Below are positions 16,461 to 24,711 of a stretch of 64,000 bases of DNA, in pieces (positions within the stretch are counted from its first letter, which is position 1; every line of letters starts with the position of its first letter). Under the pieces are notes generated by a model, which saw nothing but the letters and a program-made list of their open reading frames with translations, was not told where the DNA came from and did no database searches. The position numbers and the translations under genes were made by a program. Source of the stretch: Bacillus sp. AFS059628 (GTDB taxonomy: Bacteria > Bacillota > Bacilli > Bacillales > Bacillaceae_G); the NCBI RefSeq assembly GCF_002571225.1, contig NZ_NVEC01000001.1:46018-110017 (forward strand), read 5' to 3'.

Positions 16461-18464
16461 TTATAAACCTTCTGGGTTTAAAATGAGGACCACTCGTCCA
16501 TCACCGAGAATTGTCGCACCAGAGAAATAATTAGAACTCTCTGCAAAGAAGTCACCTAATGACTTTAAGACTATTTCTCTTTGACCGATAATTGTGTTTA
16601 CAATAAGTCCATAGCTGCGATGTGTATTACGAACAATTAACACAGGAACCATTTGACCATCATATGACGCAAACGCCTCATCTGCTGTTTTCTCACCAAA
16701 TACCGTACTTAAATGCTTCACTTCAATAATTTGATTACGGTAATTTAACACATCTTTTCCTTGTATGGATTGGATGTCTTCTCTCTTGATTCGAATTGCT
16801 TCAACAATATTACCAAGAGGTAAAGCATAACGTTTATCATTCGTTTGAACAAGCATAGATTGTATAATAGACAACGTTAATGGAAGTTCAATTCTGAATG
16901 TACTGCCTTTTCCTTCTTCAGAATCAATAATTAAATGTCCACCTAAACTATGGATTGTATGTTTCACTACATCTAATCCAACCCCGCGCCCAGAAAGATC
17001 TGATACAACTTCAGCTGTACTAAATCCTGGTTGGAAGATCAAATCAAATATTTCACGGTCTGTTAATTTATTTGCCTCAGATTCTGTTACAACACCATTT
17101 TTAATCGCTTTTTCTAATACTTTCCCTTTATGAATTCCATTTCCATCATCCGTAATTTGAATTACGACATGATTTCCACTATGGAACGCTTCTAATTTAA
17201 TCGTACCTGTCTCATTTTTACCTGCATCACGACGTTGTTCAACAGTTTCAACCCCATGATCAATTGCATTACGAATTAAATGAACAAGCGGATCACCGAT
17301 TTCATCAATAACAATCTTATCGACTTCAGTATCTTCACCTGTAATTTGTAAATCGATTTTTTTCCCTAAATCTTTCGCTAACATACGTACCATACGCGGG
17401 AAACGATTAAAGACTGTTTCAATCGGCACCATACGCATGTTTAGAAGTACATTTTGAATATCTTTTGAAATATCGCCTAATCGATTTAAATGCTCAATTA
17501 ATTCTTTGTTTTGAATTGCTTGTGCCAATTCATCTATACGACCACGCTCAATTACACTTTCTTCAAACATGTTCATTAATCTTTCAATTTTTTCTAATTG
17601 AACACGTATGGAACGATTTTCTACTTTACCATTTTTCGTTTTTGCAGTGCTTTTAGCTGGTGTAGCATTAGCAGATTGTTTAGATACTTCTTTAGTTGAT
17701 TCCACATGCGTAGCCGCTTGTATAACTTCTTGTACGACTTCTTGTGTAACCAATTTTTCCGAAACTACTTCTTTTGATGTATGTCCTTGCTTCACTTCTA
17801 CTTTCTCAATTTCAGAAACATGAAGCACTACTTGTTTTAATTCTTCTTCACTTTGATCAGTATCCATAAATACTGTGAACTCAAACCCGAAAGCATCTGC
17901 TTCAATTTCTTCAATACTTGGAACTGTTCTTTGTACATTACCTACATTTTGCAGCGCTTCAATACACATAATGGCACGTACTGCTTTTAAAATAGCTTGT
18001 TGCTCAACAGTTATATGCACTTCATGTGAAGCTGCATCATCGTTATTTATAGTTTCTTGTTCTATATGTTCAGTAGGAATTTCTATATTGCCGTTCAATA
18101 ATGCTTCTAATTTCTGTTTCGTTGCAATTACATCAATATTGCCCATTCCACCTTGCTGCACATCTGCAACCATCTTCTCTAGATTATCAATGCATTCAAA
18201 AATCACATCAATAATCTCCGCATTTACAACTATATTCCCATGACGAATTTCATCTAAAACGTTTTCCATTTTATGCGTTAAATCCGCCATTTCCGTAAAT
18301 TCCATACTCGCTGACATACCTTTAAACGTATGGGCTGAGCGGAATATTTCTCCCACAACATCCATATCAGTGGGATTTTGTTCTAAAGTTAGCACATTTT
18401 CATTTAGCGATTGTAAATGTTCTTCTGATTCCTCAAAAAATATATTTAATAGATCTGTTTGCAT
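16461..18464 (-). CDS. cheA: Chemotaxis sensor histidine kinase CheA
   Basis: CheA takes receptor signals and phosphorylates CheY. The 667 residues show, in order, an HPt domain with phospho-accepting H45 (FRSAHTFKGMS), a CheY-binding P2 region (about 160-235), a low-complexity linker, a dimerisation domain (IRVQLEKIERLMNMFEESV, about 285), the ATP domain (DPLVHLIRNAIDHGVE; DDGNGI; GRGVGLDVVK), and a CheW-like P5 domain at the C-terminus (about 530-667). The architecture is complete. AGGGGATT precedes the ATG. The cheY-cheA order and strand suggest co-transcription, although a terminator-like hairpin lies between. Confidence 0.97.
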   Translation of the reverse strand: MQTDLLNIFFEESEEHLQSLNENVLTLEQNPTDMDVVGEIFRSAHTFKGMSASMEFTEMADLTHKMENVLDEIRHGNIVVNAEIIDVIFECIDNLEKMVADVQQGGMGNIDVIATKQKLEALLNGNIEIPTEHIEQETINNDDAASHEVHITVEQQAILKAVRAIMCIEALQNVGNVQRTVPSIEEIEADAFGFEFTVFMDTDQSEEELKQVVLHVSEIEKVEVKQGHTSKEVVSEKLVTQEVVQEVIQAATHVESTKEVSKQSANATPAKSTAKTKNGKVENRSIRVQLEKIERLMNMFEESVIERGRIDELAQAIQNKELIEHLNRLGDISKDIQNVLLNMRMVPIETVFNRFPRMVRMLAKDLGKKIDLQITGEDTEVDKIVIDEIGDPLVHLIRNAIDHGVETVEQRRDAGKNETGTIKLEAFHSGNHVVIQITDDGNGIHKGKVLEKAIKNGVVTESEANKLTDREIFDLIFQPGFSTAEVVSDLSGRGVGLDVVKHTIHSLGGHLIIDSEEGKGSTFRIELPLTLSIIQSMLVQTNDKRYALPLGNIVEAIRIKREDIQSIQGKDVLNYRNQIIEVKHLSTVFGEKTADEAFASYDGQMVPVLIVRNTHRSYGLIVNTIIGQREIVLKSLGDFFAESSNYFSGATILGDGRVVLILNPEGL

Positions 18465-18533
18465 TTTAATCCCCTACCTGTCTAACAAACATTTCATTTA
18501 TGTATAACAATTTAGTGTTTTAAAGCAAGAAAA

Positions 18534-18588
18534 AAGGGGGCCACACGCATATCCGCTATCAATGTTTAGATTCCTTGTGGCACCCCTT
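18534..18588 (-). terminator. Terminator hairpin after cheY
   Basis: Arms at 18534-18545 (AAGGGGGCCACA) and 18576-18588 (TGTGGCACCCCTT) pair with one bulge and enclose about 30 bases; on the minus strand the stem runs into CTTTTTTC. It lies 6 bases past the cheY stop and about 70 bases before cheA, so it may attenuate rather than stop cheA transcription. Confidence 0.75.
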
Positions 18589-18593
18589 CTATA

Positions 18594-18962
18594 TTAGCTG
18601 TTTGCTACTTTTGTTAAAGCTTCGATTACACGATCTGCTTGGAATGGCTTTACAATAAAGTCTTTTGCTCCACCCTTAATTGCATCTAATACCATACCTT
18701 GTTGTCCCATTGCAGAACAAATAACAACTTTTGCACTTGCATCAATTTTAATAATTTCTTTTAATGCTTCAAGTCCGTCCATTTCTGGCATAGTAATATC
18801 TAATGTAACAATATCAGGTTGAAGTTCTTTATACTTTTGAATTGCCTCTACTCCATTTTCCGCTTCTCCGATTACTTCAAATTCAGAATTACTTTTTAAT
18901 AAGTTTTTAATCATTGTTCGCATGAACATCGCATCGTCTACAACTAAAATTTTATGTGCCAT
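18594..18962 (-). CDS. cheY: Chemotaxis response regulator CheY
   Basis: A single-domain receiver of 122 residues. The acidic pocket D9-D10, phospho-acceptor D55 (VTLDITMPEMDG), the conserved Ser/Thr (ICSAMG) and Lys (FIVKPF) are all present. Phosphorylated CheY binds the FliM/FliY switch. The ribosome site AAGGAGAG is rather far (13 bases) from the ATG. The 149-base A/T-rich gap upstream (18963-19111) probably holds its promoter; no clear consensus was seen. Confidence 0.97.
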   Translation of the reverse strand: MAHKILVVDDAMFMRTMIKNLLKSNSEFEVIGEAENGVEAIQKYKELQPDIVTLDITMPEMDGLEALKEIIKIDASAKVVICSAMGQQGMVLDAIKGGAKDFIVKPFQADRVIEALTKVANS

Positions 18963-19111
18963 TCTTTTTGATTCTCTCCTTCTATGTATAAATATATCTT
19001 AATATTTAACCTTATCATTCTCACTCATTATACAAAATAAAATGATAAAATTTAATATTTTTTTAAAAGAATTTTCGTATTTTTATTATTTATTATCAAA
19101 ATAACAATATA

Positions 19112-19795
19112 CTATTCTTTTATATAAATGACAACGCGACGATTTTTTTCCCAATTTTGCGGTGAATCATTTGGTACTACTGGCTTGGTATCTGCATATC
19201 CTACCGCAGCTAGCCTTTTATCATCCACATTATACACTTCAATTAAGTGATGAATCATATTTGCCGCTCGTGCGGAAGATAATTCCCAGTTTGAAGGGAA
19301 TTTGTCGTTATGAATCGGTCTACTGTCTGTATGTCCTTCTACAACAATGGGATTTGGTACCGATTGGAAAAATCCAACTAATTGGCTTATTATCTCTTTC
19401 GCCTCCGGTTTAACGTTCGCATCACCCGTATCGAATATTAAATTATCTACTATAACGACACTTACCCCTGTATCCTCTCGATATACATTCACTTGACTAA
19501 TACTGTTATTATCCACATATACTTTTAACTTCTTATATAATTCATCCATTCTTTTTTTCGAAGTCATTTTTTCATCATTTTTTTCATGTGAAATATCTGG
19601 TATTGTATTTTCCATTACTTTTGCATCTACTTGCTCCGTATCACTAAACTTTTCAAGCATCTTTGACAATTTTACTGCATCCTGCTTTGAAGTAGCAACT
19701 AGTAATACAAAGAAAGTTAATAATAACATCGTTAAATCTGTAAAAGTCGTCATCCAACGAGGCGATCCCTTTTGCGGTCGTTTTATCATCACCAT
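19112..19795 (-). CDS. motB: Flagellar stator protein MotB
   Basis: MotB couples ion flow to rotation and anchors the stator to peptidoglycan. The 227-residue product has a basic N-terminus, one membrane helix with the ion-binding Asp (TTFTDLTMLLLTFFVLL, D20), a plug/linker, and an OmpA-like domain with EGHTDSRPI, NWELSSARA and NRRVVIYI. The start is ambiguous between the ATG at 19795 and another ATG two codons later; AAGGAG is 4 and 10 bases away respectively. It lies 17 bases after motA. Ion specificity (H+ versus Na+) cannot be read by eye. Confidence 0.95.
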   Translation of the reverse strand: MVMIKRPQKGSPRWMTTFTDLTMLLLTFFVLLVATSKQDAVKLSKMLEKFSDTEQVDAKVMENTIPDISHEKNDEKMTSKKRMDELYKKLKVYVDNNSISQVNVYREDTGVSVVIVDNLIFDTGDANVKPEAKEIISQLVGFFQSVPNPIVVEGHTDSRPIHNDKFPSNWELSSARAANMIHHLIEVYNVDDKRLAAVGYADTKPVVPNDSPQNWEKNRRVVIYIKE

Positions 19796-19811
19796 ACCAC
19801 TCCTTGCAATA

Positions 19812-20645
19812 TTAGGCTGCTCGTTTTACTTTTTTTATCTTTGTTTCGTATACGTATGTATCGAGTTTCAACTTTAATTTAGATGGAATTTGTCCACGAT
19901 ACAATTCTGAAATTGCTTCAATAACAAACTTCTTCTCTGTATATAAATCTTCAATACCACGATACACTTTTTCAGCAAGAGGGATTGCAATCATATTTGC
20001 AAGTACGGATCCATACAATGTCGTTAACATTGCAACTGCCATCCCTGTACCAATTTGCGATGTGTCTTGCAAGTTTTGAAGCATGATGATAAGACCAATT
20101 AAAGTTCCTATCATACCCCAAGCGGGGGCAAAATCACCAATTTTATCTAATAACGCTGCTCCTTTTCTTAACTCATACACTTCCGTTTCAACATCTTTCA
20201 TTAACACTTCTTTTAATTCCTCTTCATCATAACCGCTTAACATTAATCGAATTCCTTTTTGAATAAAAGGATTGTCTACTTGCTCTCCATCAACTTCTAA
20301 AGAAAGCAAACCGTGTTTTTTAGACTTTTTTGAAAAATCGACAAACAAATCTGTTAACTGTTCTAAATCTTCTTCTTTTCTATGTAAAACAGTAAAAATA
20401 CTTTTCGTATATTTTTTTATTTCTCCAAATCGATATGCCACAACAATTGTCGCTGTTGTTCCCCCTATAACAATTAAAATAGATGAAACATCTAAAAAGT
20501 TTTTAAAAGCTTTTATTCCACCGCCGCCAAGCATAATTGCCGCTATTACAATAGCAAAACCTACTATTATGCCCACTGGGCTAGAAATATCAAACTTCCT
20601 TTTTTTTCTTTCTGGTCTAGCAAATACTTGATTTTCGTCTCCCAT
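19812..20645 (-). CDS. motA: Flagellar stator protein MotA
   Basis: MotA forms the pentamer around MotB and contacts FliG. The 277 residues have four membrane helices: two near the N-terminus (VGIIVGFAIVIAAIMLGG; FLDVSSILIVIGGTTATIVVAY) and two near 170-225 (DFAPAWGMIGTLIGLIIML; GMAVAMLTTLYGSVLANMIAIP), with the cytoplasmic torque loop between. GxxxPxWGMIGTLIGLI is the family hallmark. The start is the ATG at 20645 (MGDENQ) after GGAAGGG; seven further upstream codons overlap that site. Confidence 0.96.
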   Translation of the reverse strand: MGDENQVFARPERKKRKFDISSPVGIIVGFAIVIAAIMLGGGGIKAFKNFLDVSSILIVIGGTTATIVVAYRFGEIKKYTKSIFTVLHRKEEDLEQLTDLFVDFSKKSKKHGLLSLEVDGEQVDNPFIQKGIRLMLSGYDEEELKEVLMKDVETEVYELRKGAALLDKIGDFAPAWGMIGTLIGLIIMLQNLQDTSQIGTGMAVAMLTTLYGSVLANMIAIPLAEKVYRGIEDLYTEKKFVIEAISELYRGQIPSKLKLKLDTYVYETKIKKVKRAA

Positions 20646-20759
20646 ATTCCTGCCCTTCCTTTTCATTTTTATAAAACATTTTTTTATTTTAATAATGCGT
20701 TTTCACATATAATAAGTATTATACGCTTATCATCTATTTATCGCAATATACTCATAGAA

Positions 20760-20801
20760 TTGACACATTTCATTTCCATATTAGAATTGTAGTATGGAAA
20801 T
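20760..20801 (+). promoter_or_regulatory. Sigma-A promoter with operator-like palindrome for the HD hydrolase gene
   Basis: TTGACA at 20760-20765 and TAGAAT at 20782-20787 are 16 bases apart, a near-consensus vegetative promoter. A perfect 9-base inverted repeat, ATTTCCATA (20772-20780) and TATGGAAAT (20793-20801), straddles the -10 and start point, suggesting a repressor site or a 5' mRNA hairpin. Confidence 0.75.
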
Positions 20802-20816
20802 ATGAGGAGGATCACG

Positions 20817-21419
20817 ATGGAACATAACATTTTACAAGTCATTGCACTAGCAGAAAAACTAAAATATGAAATGCGACATAGCTGGCTTTCTAACGGCCGT
20901 CAAGAAAGCGTTGCTGAACATACGTGGCGCATGTCTCTAATGGCCATTTTAGTTGAACCTTATTTAGATCAAAAAGTAAATATTGAAAAATTACTTAAAA
21001 TGGTTATTATTCACGATCTAGTCGAGGCAGAAGCTGGTGATATTCCTGCTTTTGATACAATGAATAGTCATGAATTACAATTACAAAAACAAATAAATGA
21101 ACAAGAAGCCATTTTAAATATTAAACGAACATTAAAAGGTTCTCTCGGTGAGGAATTATATGATTTATGGATGGAGTTTGAAGCGAAAGAAACGTACGAA
21201 GCAAAAGTTGCTAACGCACTGGATAAGCTTGAGGTAAAAATTCAGCATAACGAAGCTGATATTGATACGTGGCTGCCAATTGAACATAAAATGACATTCC
21301 AAGTAGCAAAGCATACAAACTTTGATTCTTTCCTATCTAAATTACAAAAAATCATTGAGCAAGATGGTGAAAATAAATTATTAGCTGCTGGCATTGACGT
21401 TGAAGCTTGCAAGCAATAA
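20817..21419 (+). CDS. HD-domain hydrolase (YfbR/HDDC2-like)
   Basis: The 200-residue protein carries an HD metal-phosphohydrolase domain: H in SVAEHTWRMSLMA, the HD pair in IIHDLVEAEAGDIPAFD and a late D in NALDKLEVKIQHNE. This motif set is that of the YfbR/HDDC2 group, whose studied members are 5'-deoxynucleotidases acting on dNMPs. Substrate here is inferred from family only. GAGGAGG stands seven bases before the ATG at 20817. It is a single-gene unit with its own promoter and ends in a strong bidirectional terminator. Confidence 0.88.
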   Translation: MEHNILQVIALAEKLKYEMRHSWLSNGRQESVAEHTWRMSLMAILVEPYLDQKVNIEKLLKMVIIHDLVEAEAGDIPAFDTMNSHELQLQKQINEQEAILNIKRTLKGSLGEELYDLWMEFEAKETYEAKVANALDKLEVKIQHNEADIDTWLPIEHKMTFQVAKHTNFDSFLSKLQKIIEQDGENKLLAAGIDVEACKQ

Positions 21420-21456
21420 TGAAATAAGACACTCAGCACGAGTGTCTTATTTCATT
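21418..21456. terminator. Bidirectional terminator between HD hydrolase and Hfq-like genes
   Basis: A 17-bp perfect stem (arms 21418-21434 and 21440-21456, loop AGCAC) lies between convergent genes and includes the stop region of both. AATAAGAC/GTCTTATT flanks give A/T-rich ends for both directions. Confidence 0.9.
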
Positions 21457-21641
21457 ATTGTTGATACAGCCTGCTTGTAAATAAGTTGTTGTTTTCCATC
21501 AACTAACATTAAAACGGTAAATTTGTCTATTGCAACAATTTCTCCTACTATTCTAACGCCACTCTTTAAAAAAATTGTAACAATACCTTTTTCTTCTTTT
21601 ATTTGTTTATATAGCTCGTCTTGTAAATGTTCCAAATACAT
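21447..21641 (-). CDS. Hfq-like Sm protein (paralogue)
   Basis: At 64 residues this matches Hfq across its length: an N-terminal helix with LQDELYKQIKEEK, Sm1 with VTIFLKSGVRIVGEIVAIDKF and Sm2 with QQLIYKQAVSTI. Hfq forms hexamers that bind small RNAs and A-rich RNA. The usual YKHA of Sm2 reads YKQA here, replacing the conserved His on the proximal face. B. cereus-group genomes are known to carry more than one Hfq; this is not beside miaA, where canonical Bacillus hfq is found, so I treat it as the extra copy. AAAAGGAGAG precedes the ATG. Confidence 0.88.
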   Translation of the reverse strand: MYLEHLQDELYKQIKEEKGIVTIFLKSGVRIVGEIVAIDKFTVLMLVDGKQQLIYKQAVSTIMK

Positions 21642-21689
21642 CTCTCTCCTTTTTCGTTGAATATCTTAATATAAAAAACTACAAATTCT

Positions 21690-21908
21690 TTATTTATGTA
21701 CTTTATCTTTTACATTCATAAACTTATTAATAAGTATATCTAAATCTCGGCTAAATAACAAAACTTTATCATGATCCAATCCATGTCTAGCAACAAGTTG
21801 AATTAGCTCTTTCTTTTTGTTTTCTATTTTATTTTTTAATTGTCCCATCTCCATCTCTTCACTAAAACTCCCTTTTCCCATAATATTACTTGTAAAATTA
21901 TAGTACAA
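21690..21908 (-). CDS. Spo0E-like aspartyl-phosphate phosphatase
   Basis: These small two-helix proteins dephosphorylate Spo0A-P and delay sporulation. The product ends with the family pattern: LKNKIENKKKELIQL, a turn, HDKVLLFSRDLDILINKF, where S-R-D-L-D matches the SQELD-type catalytic signature. The start is uncertain: the long frame gives 72 residues, but an internal ATG (MEMGQLKNK, about 51 aa) is closer to family size. It lies 49 bases upstream of the Hfq-like gene on the same strand. Confidence 0.85.
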   Translation of the reverse strand: MYYNFTSNIMGKGSFSEEMEMGQLKNKIENKKKELIQLVARHGLDHDKVLLFSRDLDILINKFMNVKDKVHK

Positions 21909-22086
21909 ATTCTCTCATAAAAAAATATAAAAATGGTTTTTTTTACAATTTATATATTTTTTTATGAACAAATCGCAAAATATATAACGATTCATCCCCA
22001 TATCCGTAGCTCTATATACAATTAGAATGACCATACAGGCGTTTGTCTAATTACAAAAGAGACTGGCTCCTTTTCTATACAAAAAA

Positions 22087-22095
22087 CATACTGTA
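22087..22095 (+). promoter_or_regulatory. Possible late-sporulation sigma -10 upstream of the YjcZ-like gene
   Basis: CATACTGTA fits the CATAnnnTA -10 pattern of sigma-K (and partly sigma-E), 52 bases before the start codon of a sporulation-type miniprotein. No convincing -35 was found at the right distance, so this is tentative. Confidence 0.35.
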
Positions 22096-22147
22096 TATAG
22101 TAGTCCATGAATTATATAGATTAACTTACTCAAAAGGAGGAACACAT

Positions 22148-22267
22148 ATGAGTTATGGTGGAAGTTGCGCTGGTTTCGGCGGTGGATTTGCTTTGCTTAT
22201 CGTACTATTCATCCTTCTAATCATCATCGGATGTAGCTGTTGGGGTGGCGGCGGATACGGATACTAA
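22148..22267 (+). CDS. YjcZ-family sporulation miniprotein
   Basis: A 39-residue protein with a Gly/Ser/Tyr-rich N-terminus (MSYGGSCAGFGGGF), one hydrophobic helix (ALLIVLFILLIIIG) and a Cys/Gly tail (CSCWGGGGYGY), the layout of the YjcZ/sporulation small membrane proteins that occur in many copies in B. cereus. AAAGGAGG precedes the ATG at 22148; the frame is open 35 codons upstream but without that site. Function is not known; homologues are linked to spores. Confidence 0.9.
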   Translation: MSYGGSCAGFGGGFALLIVLFILLIIIGCSCWGGGGYGY

Positions 22268-22306
22268 TATATCCTATCCTTAACAAATGAACGAAAAACT
22301 ATAAGA

Positions 22307-22336
22307 AAACAGCTCATATTTGAGCTGTTTTTTCAT
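22307..22336 (+). terminator. Terminator after the YjcZ-like gene
   Basis: AAACAGCTCA and TGAGCTGTTT form a perfect 10-bp stem around TATT, followed by TTT. Confidence 0.92.
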
Positions 22337-22433
22337 ACTTTCGTATGAAATTATGTCCCTCTTTTTTCTGATTTCAACTCATAAAAAAATGTTTACTATG
22401 AAATAAGAAGCATTTTTACTTAGGAGGATTACA

Positions 22434-22892
22434 ATGATTAAAGGCCTTTACGAAGCTCATTTACCTGTACGTAACTTAGAAGTATCAATATCTTTTTATG
22501 AATCACTTGGACTAAAATTATATAAAAGAGGAAATGATATTGCTTTCTTTTGGATTAAAGAAAATGAAAGCTGGCTGGGTCTTTGGGAAGGCACAGAATA
22601 CAAAGTGAATTATCATCCCTCTTTACGACACATCGCCTTTCAAGTAAGTTTACATGATTTAGAAAATGCGATTCATTGGCTAAATCAAAAAGGAATTTCA
22701 GCACGAAAAGACTTTGGAATGGAACCAATTGTTTTTCCTGAATTAGCACATGCCGCTGTATACTTTAACGATCCTGATGGAAATAGTTTAGAATTGATTG
22801 CACAATTACCTGTTGGACTTCCTTCAGAAAAGAAAGTGTATTTAAGTGAATGGAAAAAACAAATTCAAGCATCATCATTACATAAGGGTTGA
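22434..22892 (+). CDS. VOC-superfamily (glyoxalase/dioxygenase fold) protein
   Basis: The 152 residues show two beta-alpha-beta-beta-beta modules of the vicinal-oxygen-chelate fold. Likely metal ligands are H9 (EAHLPV), H66 (LRHIAFQV) and E120 (NSLELIAQ), with FNDPDGNSLEL as the family signature. Members include glyoxalase I, fosfomycin-resistance enzymes and dioxygenases; no residue here fixes the substrate. It shares an operon with an MFS exporter 7 bases downstream, which suggests detoxification, an inference only. AGGAGG stands before the ATG. Confidence 0.88.
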   Translation: MIKGLYEAHLPVRNLEVSISFYESLGLKLYKRGNDIAFFWIKENESWLGLWEGTEYKVNYHPSLRHIAFQVSLHDLENAIHWLNQKGISARKDFGMEPIVFPELAHAAVYFNDPDGNSLELIAQLPVGLPSEKKVYLSEWKKQIQASSLHKG

Positions 22893-22899
22893 GCTTTTT

Positions 22900-24114
22900 A
22901 TGTCAGTTTCTTATTCCGCACTTCTTAAAACAAATAAAAACTTCAATAAACTATTTTACGGACAAACATTAAGTGTACTTGGAGATTGGTTTCATACAGT
23001 AGCTTTATTAACATTCGTCTATAGCATTACGAAATCACCGTTTATGATCGCACTTACTTTTATAAGTAAAGGTTTACCACAGCTTCTTCTTAGTCCATTC
23101 ATAGGCGGAATTGTAGATCGTTTTTCTAAAAAGAATATTATGATTTTTACCGATATTACACGGGGAATTCTAGTCCTTACATACACACTCGCAAGCTATA
23201 AAATTGAAATCATTTTTATTACCAATATATGTTTATCTGTACTTTCTTGCTTATTTGAGCCGGCTAAACAAGCAACCTTAAAAAACATCATACACCAAAA
23301 TCATTTCGTCACTGCTAACTCTCTTTCTAGTACAATGAATGGTTTTATGTCTATTATGGGAGCTTCTTTAGGCGGAATAATTGCACAGTCTTTACATATT
23401 GAATTCGCTTTTTTAGTAAATAGCCTTTCCTACTTTGTTTCAGCCTATTTTATTTATAATATGAGCGTCCCTACTCATGATACTCGTAACGAAAAGAAAG
23501 CATTTTTTACTGATATAAAAGATGGTTATACATACATATTACAAACAAAAATTATTTTAACGTTAATTCTTGTCGGCATTTCATGGGGCATGATTGGCGG
23601 CGCTTATCAGCTACTTCTAACGATCTATGCCGAAAGAATTTTCCACACGAATATAGGAATTTTATATACGGTTCAAGGGGCTGGACTTATGATTGGAAGC
23701 CTCTTCATTACTCTTTATATGTCTCATAATAAAGAAAAAATGAAACAAGCATTTGGTTGGGCCTATTTCCTACAAGGCATTTTCTTTCTCGGATTTATTT
23801 TGTCTAATCAACTTATAATTGGTATCATTACATTGCTCTGTATGCGCATAGCAGGAGGAATCATCGTTCCACTTGATACGACATTACTTCAAACTTACAC
23901 GAAGGACGATATGATGGGTAAAATTTTTTCATTCCATTATTCCATTTACGGATCTCTTATTCAGTTATCCATGTTTTTTACAGGAGCGCTTTTAGAAATT
24001 CTTTCTCCACAAGTTATTGGTACCTTACTAGCTATATGCTGTATTTTTGTTAGTTTTATATGGCTTTACCTGTTTTATCGCGGGAAACTGAATGAAGAAT
24101 CTACTGTCACTTAA
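22900..24114 (+). CDS. MFS efflux transporter
   Basis: A 404-residue protein with about 12 membrane segments. Typical MFS marks include the N-terminal LGDWFHTVALLTFVYSITKSP and the loop motif GGIVDRFSKKNIMIFTD (motif A) between helices 2 and 3. Closest in style to the macrolide-efflux-like MFS_3 group. The start is the ATG at 22900 (MSVSYSAL) after AAGGG; the frame extends upstream into the VOC gene. Substrate unknown. A second transporter of the same group lies at 24712, so two related exporters flank an ArsR regulator. Confidence 0.9.
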   Translation: MSVSYSALLKTNKNFNKLFYGQTLSVLGDWFHTVALLTFVYSITKSPFMIALTFISKGLPQLLLSPFIGGIVDRFSKKNIMIFTDITRGILVLTYTLASYKIEIIFITNICLSVLSCLFEPAKQATLKNIIHQNHFVTANSLSSTMNGFMSIMGASLGGIIAQSLHIEFAFLVNSLSYFVSAYFIYNMSVPTHDTRNEKKAFFTDIKDGYTYILQTKIILTLILVGISWGMIGGAYQLLLTIYAERIFHTNIGILYTVQGAGLMIGSLFITLYMSHNKEKMKQAFGWAYFLQGIFFLGFILSNQLIIGIITLLCMRIAGGIIVPLDTTLLQTYTKDDMMGKIFSFHYSIYGSLIQLSMFFTGALLEILSPQVIGTLLAICCIFVSFIWLYLFYRGKLNEESTVT

Positions 24115-24147
24115 TAGCATGTTTATGTAGATGCTATTTTTATTTAT
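24113..24147 (+). terminator. Terminator after the first MFS gene
   Basis: AATAGCAT and ATGCTATT form a stem with a 10-base loop, followed by TTTATTTAT; the stem begins at the MFS stop codon. Confidence 0.75.
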
Positions 24148-24242
24148 GTCGAAATACAGAGGAAAAAGGCGATTTATTTTCCTTATGTTCTAATTTTTTA
24201 AAATGTACAATAAATTTAGATTATAAGAAAGGAGATGTCATA

Positions 24243-24692
24243 ATGTTTGAAGATAGACTTACTATTTCAGCTGAGCAACAGAAGCTTATTTCCAATGCAA
24301 CTCGCATTCAAATTCTTCACCTTTTAAAAGACGAAGCACTCACTGCAAAGCAAGTAGCTACTAAACTAAACAAATCTACTGGTAGCGTACATTATCACGT
24401 TCAAATTTTATACGATGGAGGGTTACTTGAATTAGTAGACACGAAAGAAAAACGAGGAATTATTGAAAAATATTACAAGGTAAAATCTGCTCATTTCTAT
24501 ATTGAAGAAAGCAGCACAGAAGGAACGAATACAGGCAGTCATATTGTATCTCATTTATTTTTAACTCCAGAGGAATTACAACAGCTTACTTGGGAGGTTA
24601 CACAAGTTTTATTACGCTGGGAAAACAAAACCGCTCGTCAATCAAACTCCGAAGAGGAATACGCTATTTCCTGCAGAATTAAAAAACAATGA
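24243..24692 (+). CDS. ArsR-type winged-helix regulator
   Basis: The 149-residue protein has an N-terminal winged helix (RIQILHLLKDEALTAKQVATKL, recognition helix NKSTGSVHYHVQILYDGGLL, wing VDTKEKRGIIEKYYKV). This is the HTH_20/ArsR layout with no metal-binding CxC, so it probably does not sense metals. The C-terminal half is helical. It precedes an MFS gene by 19 bases and is likely its local regulator. AAAGGAGATG precedes the ATG. Confidence 0.88.
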   Translation: MFEDRLTISAEQQKLISNATRIQILHLLKDEALTAKQVATKLNKSTGSVHYHVQILYDGGLLELVDTKEKRGIIEKYYKVKSAHFYIEESSTEGTNTGSHIVSHLFLTPEELQQLTWEVTQVLLRWENKTARQSNSEEEYAISCRIKKQ

Positions 24693-24711
24693 AAGAAAGG
24701 TCCAGCTACTC

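Noticed and set aside
18963-20800. Possible MogR boxes (TTTT-N5-AAAA) upstream of cheY and motA
   Set aside because: Several T-run/A-run sequences exist, but their spacing is 2-3 bases off the consensus I remember, and such runs are common in this A/T-rich DNA.
22043-22147. 35-residue N-terminal extension of the YjcZ-like miniprotein
   Set aside because: The strong AAAGGAGG directly before the internal ATG and the family length of about 39 residues point to the shorter form.
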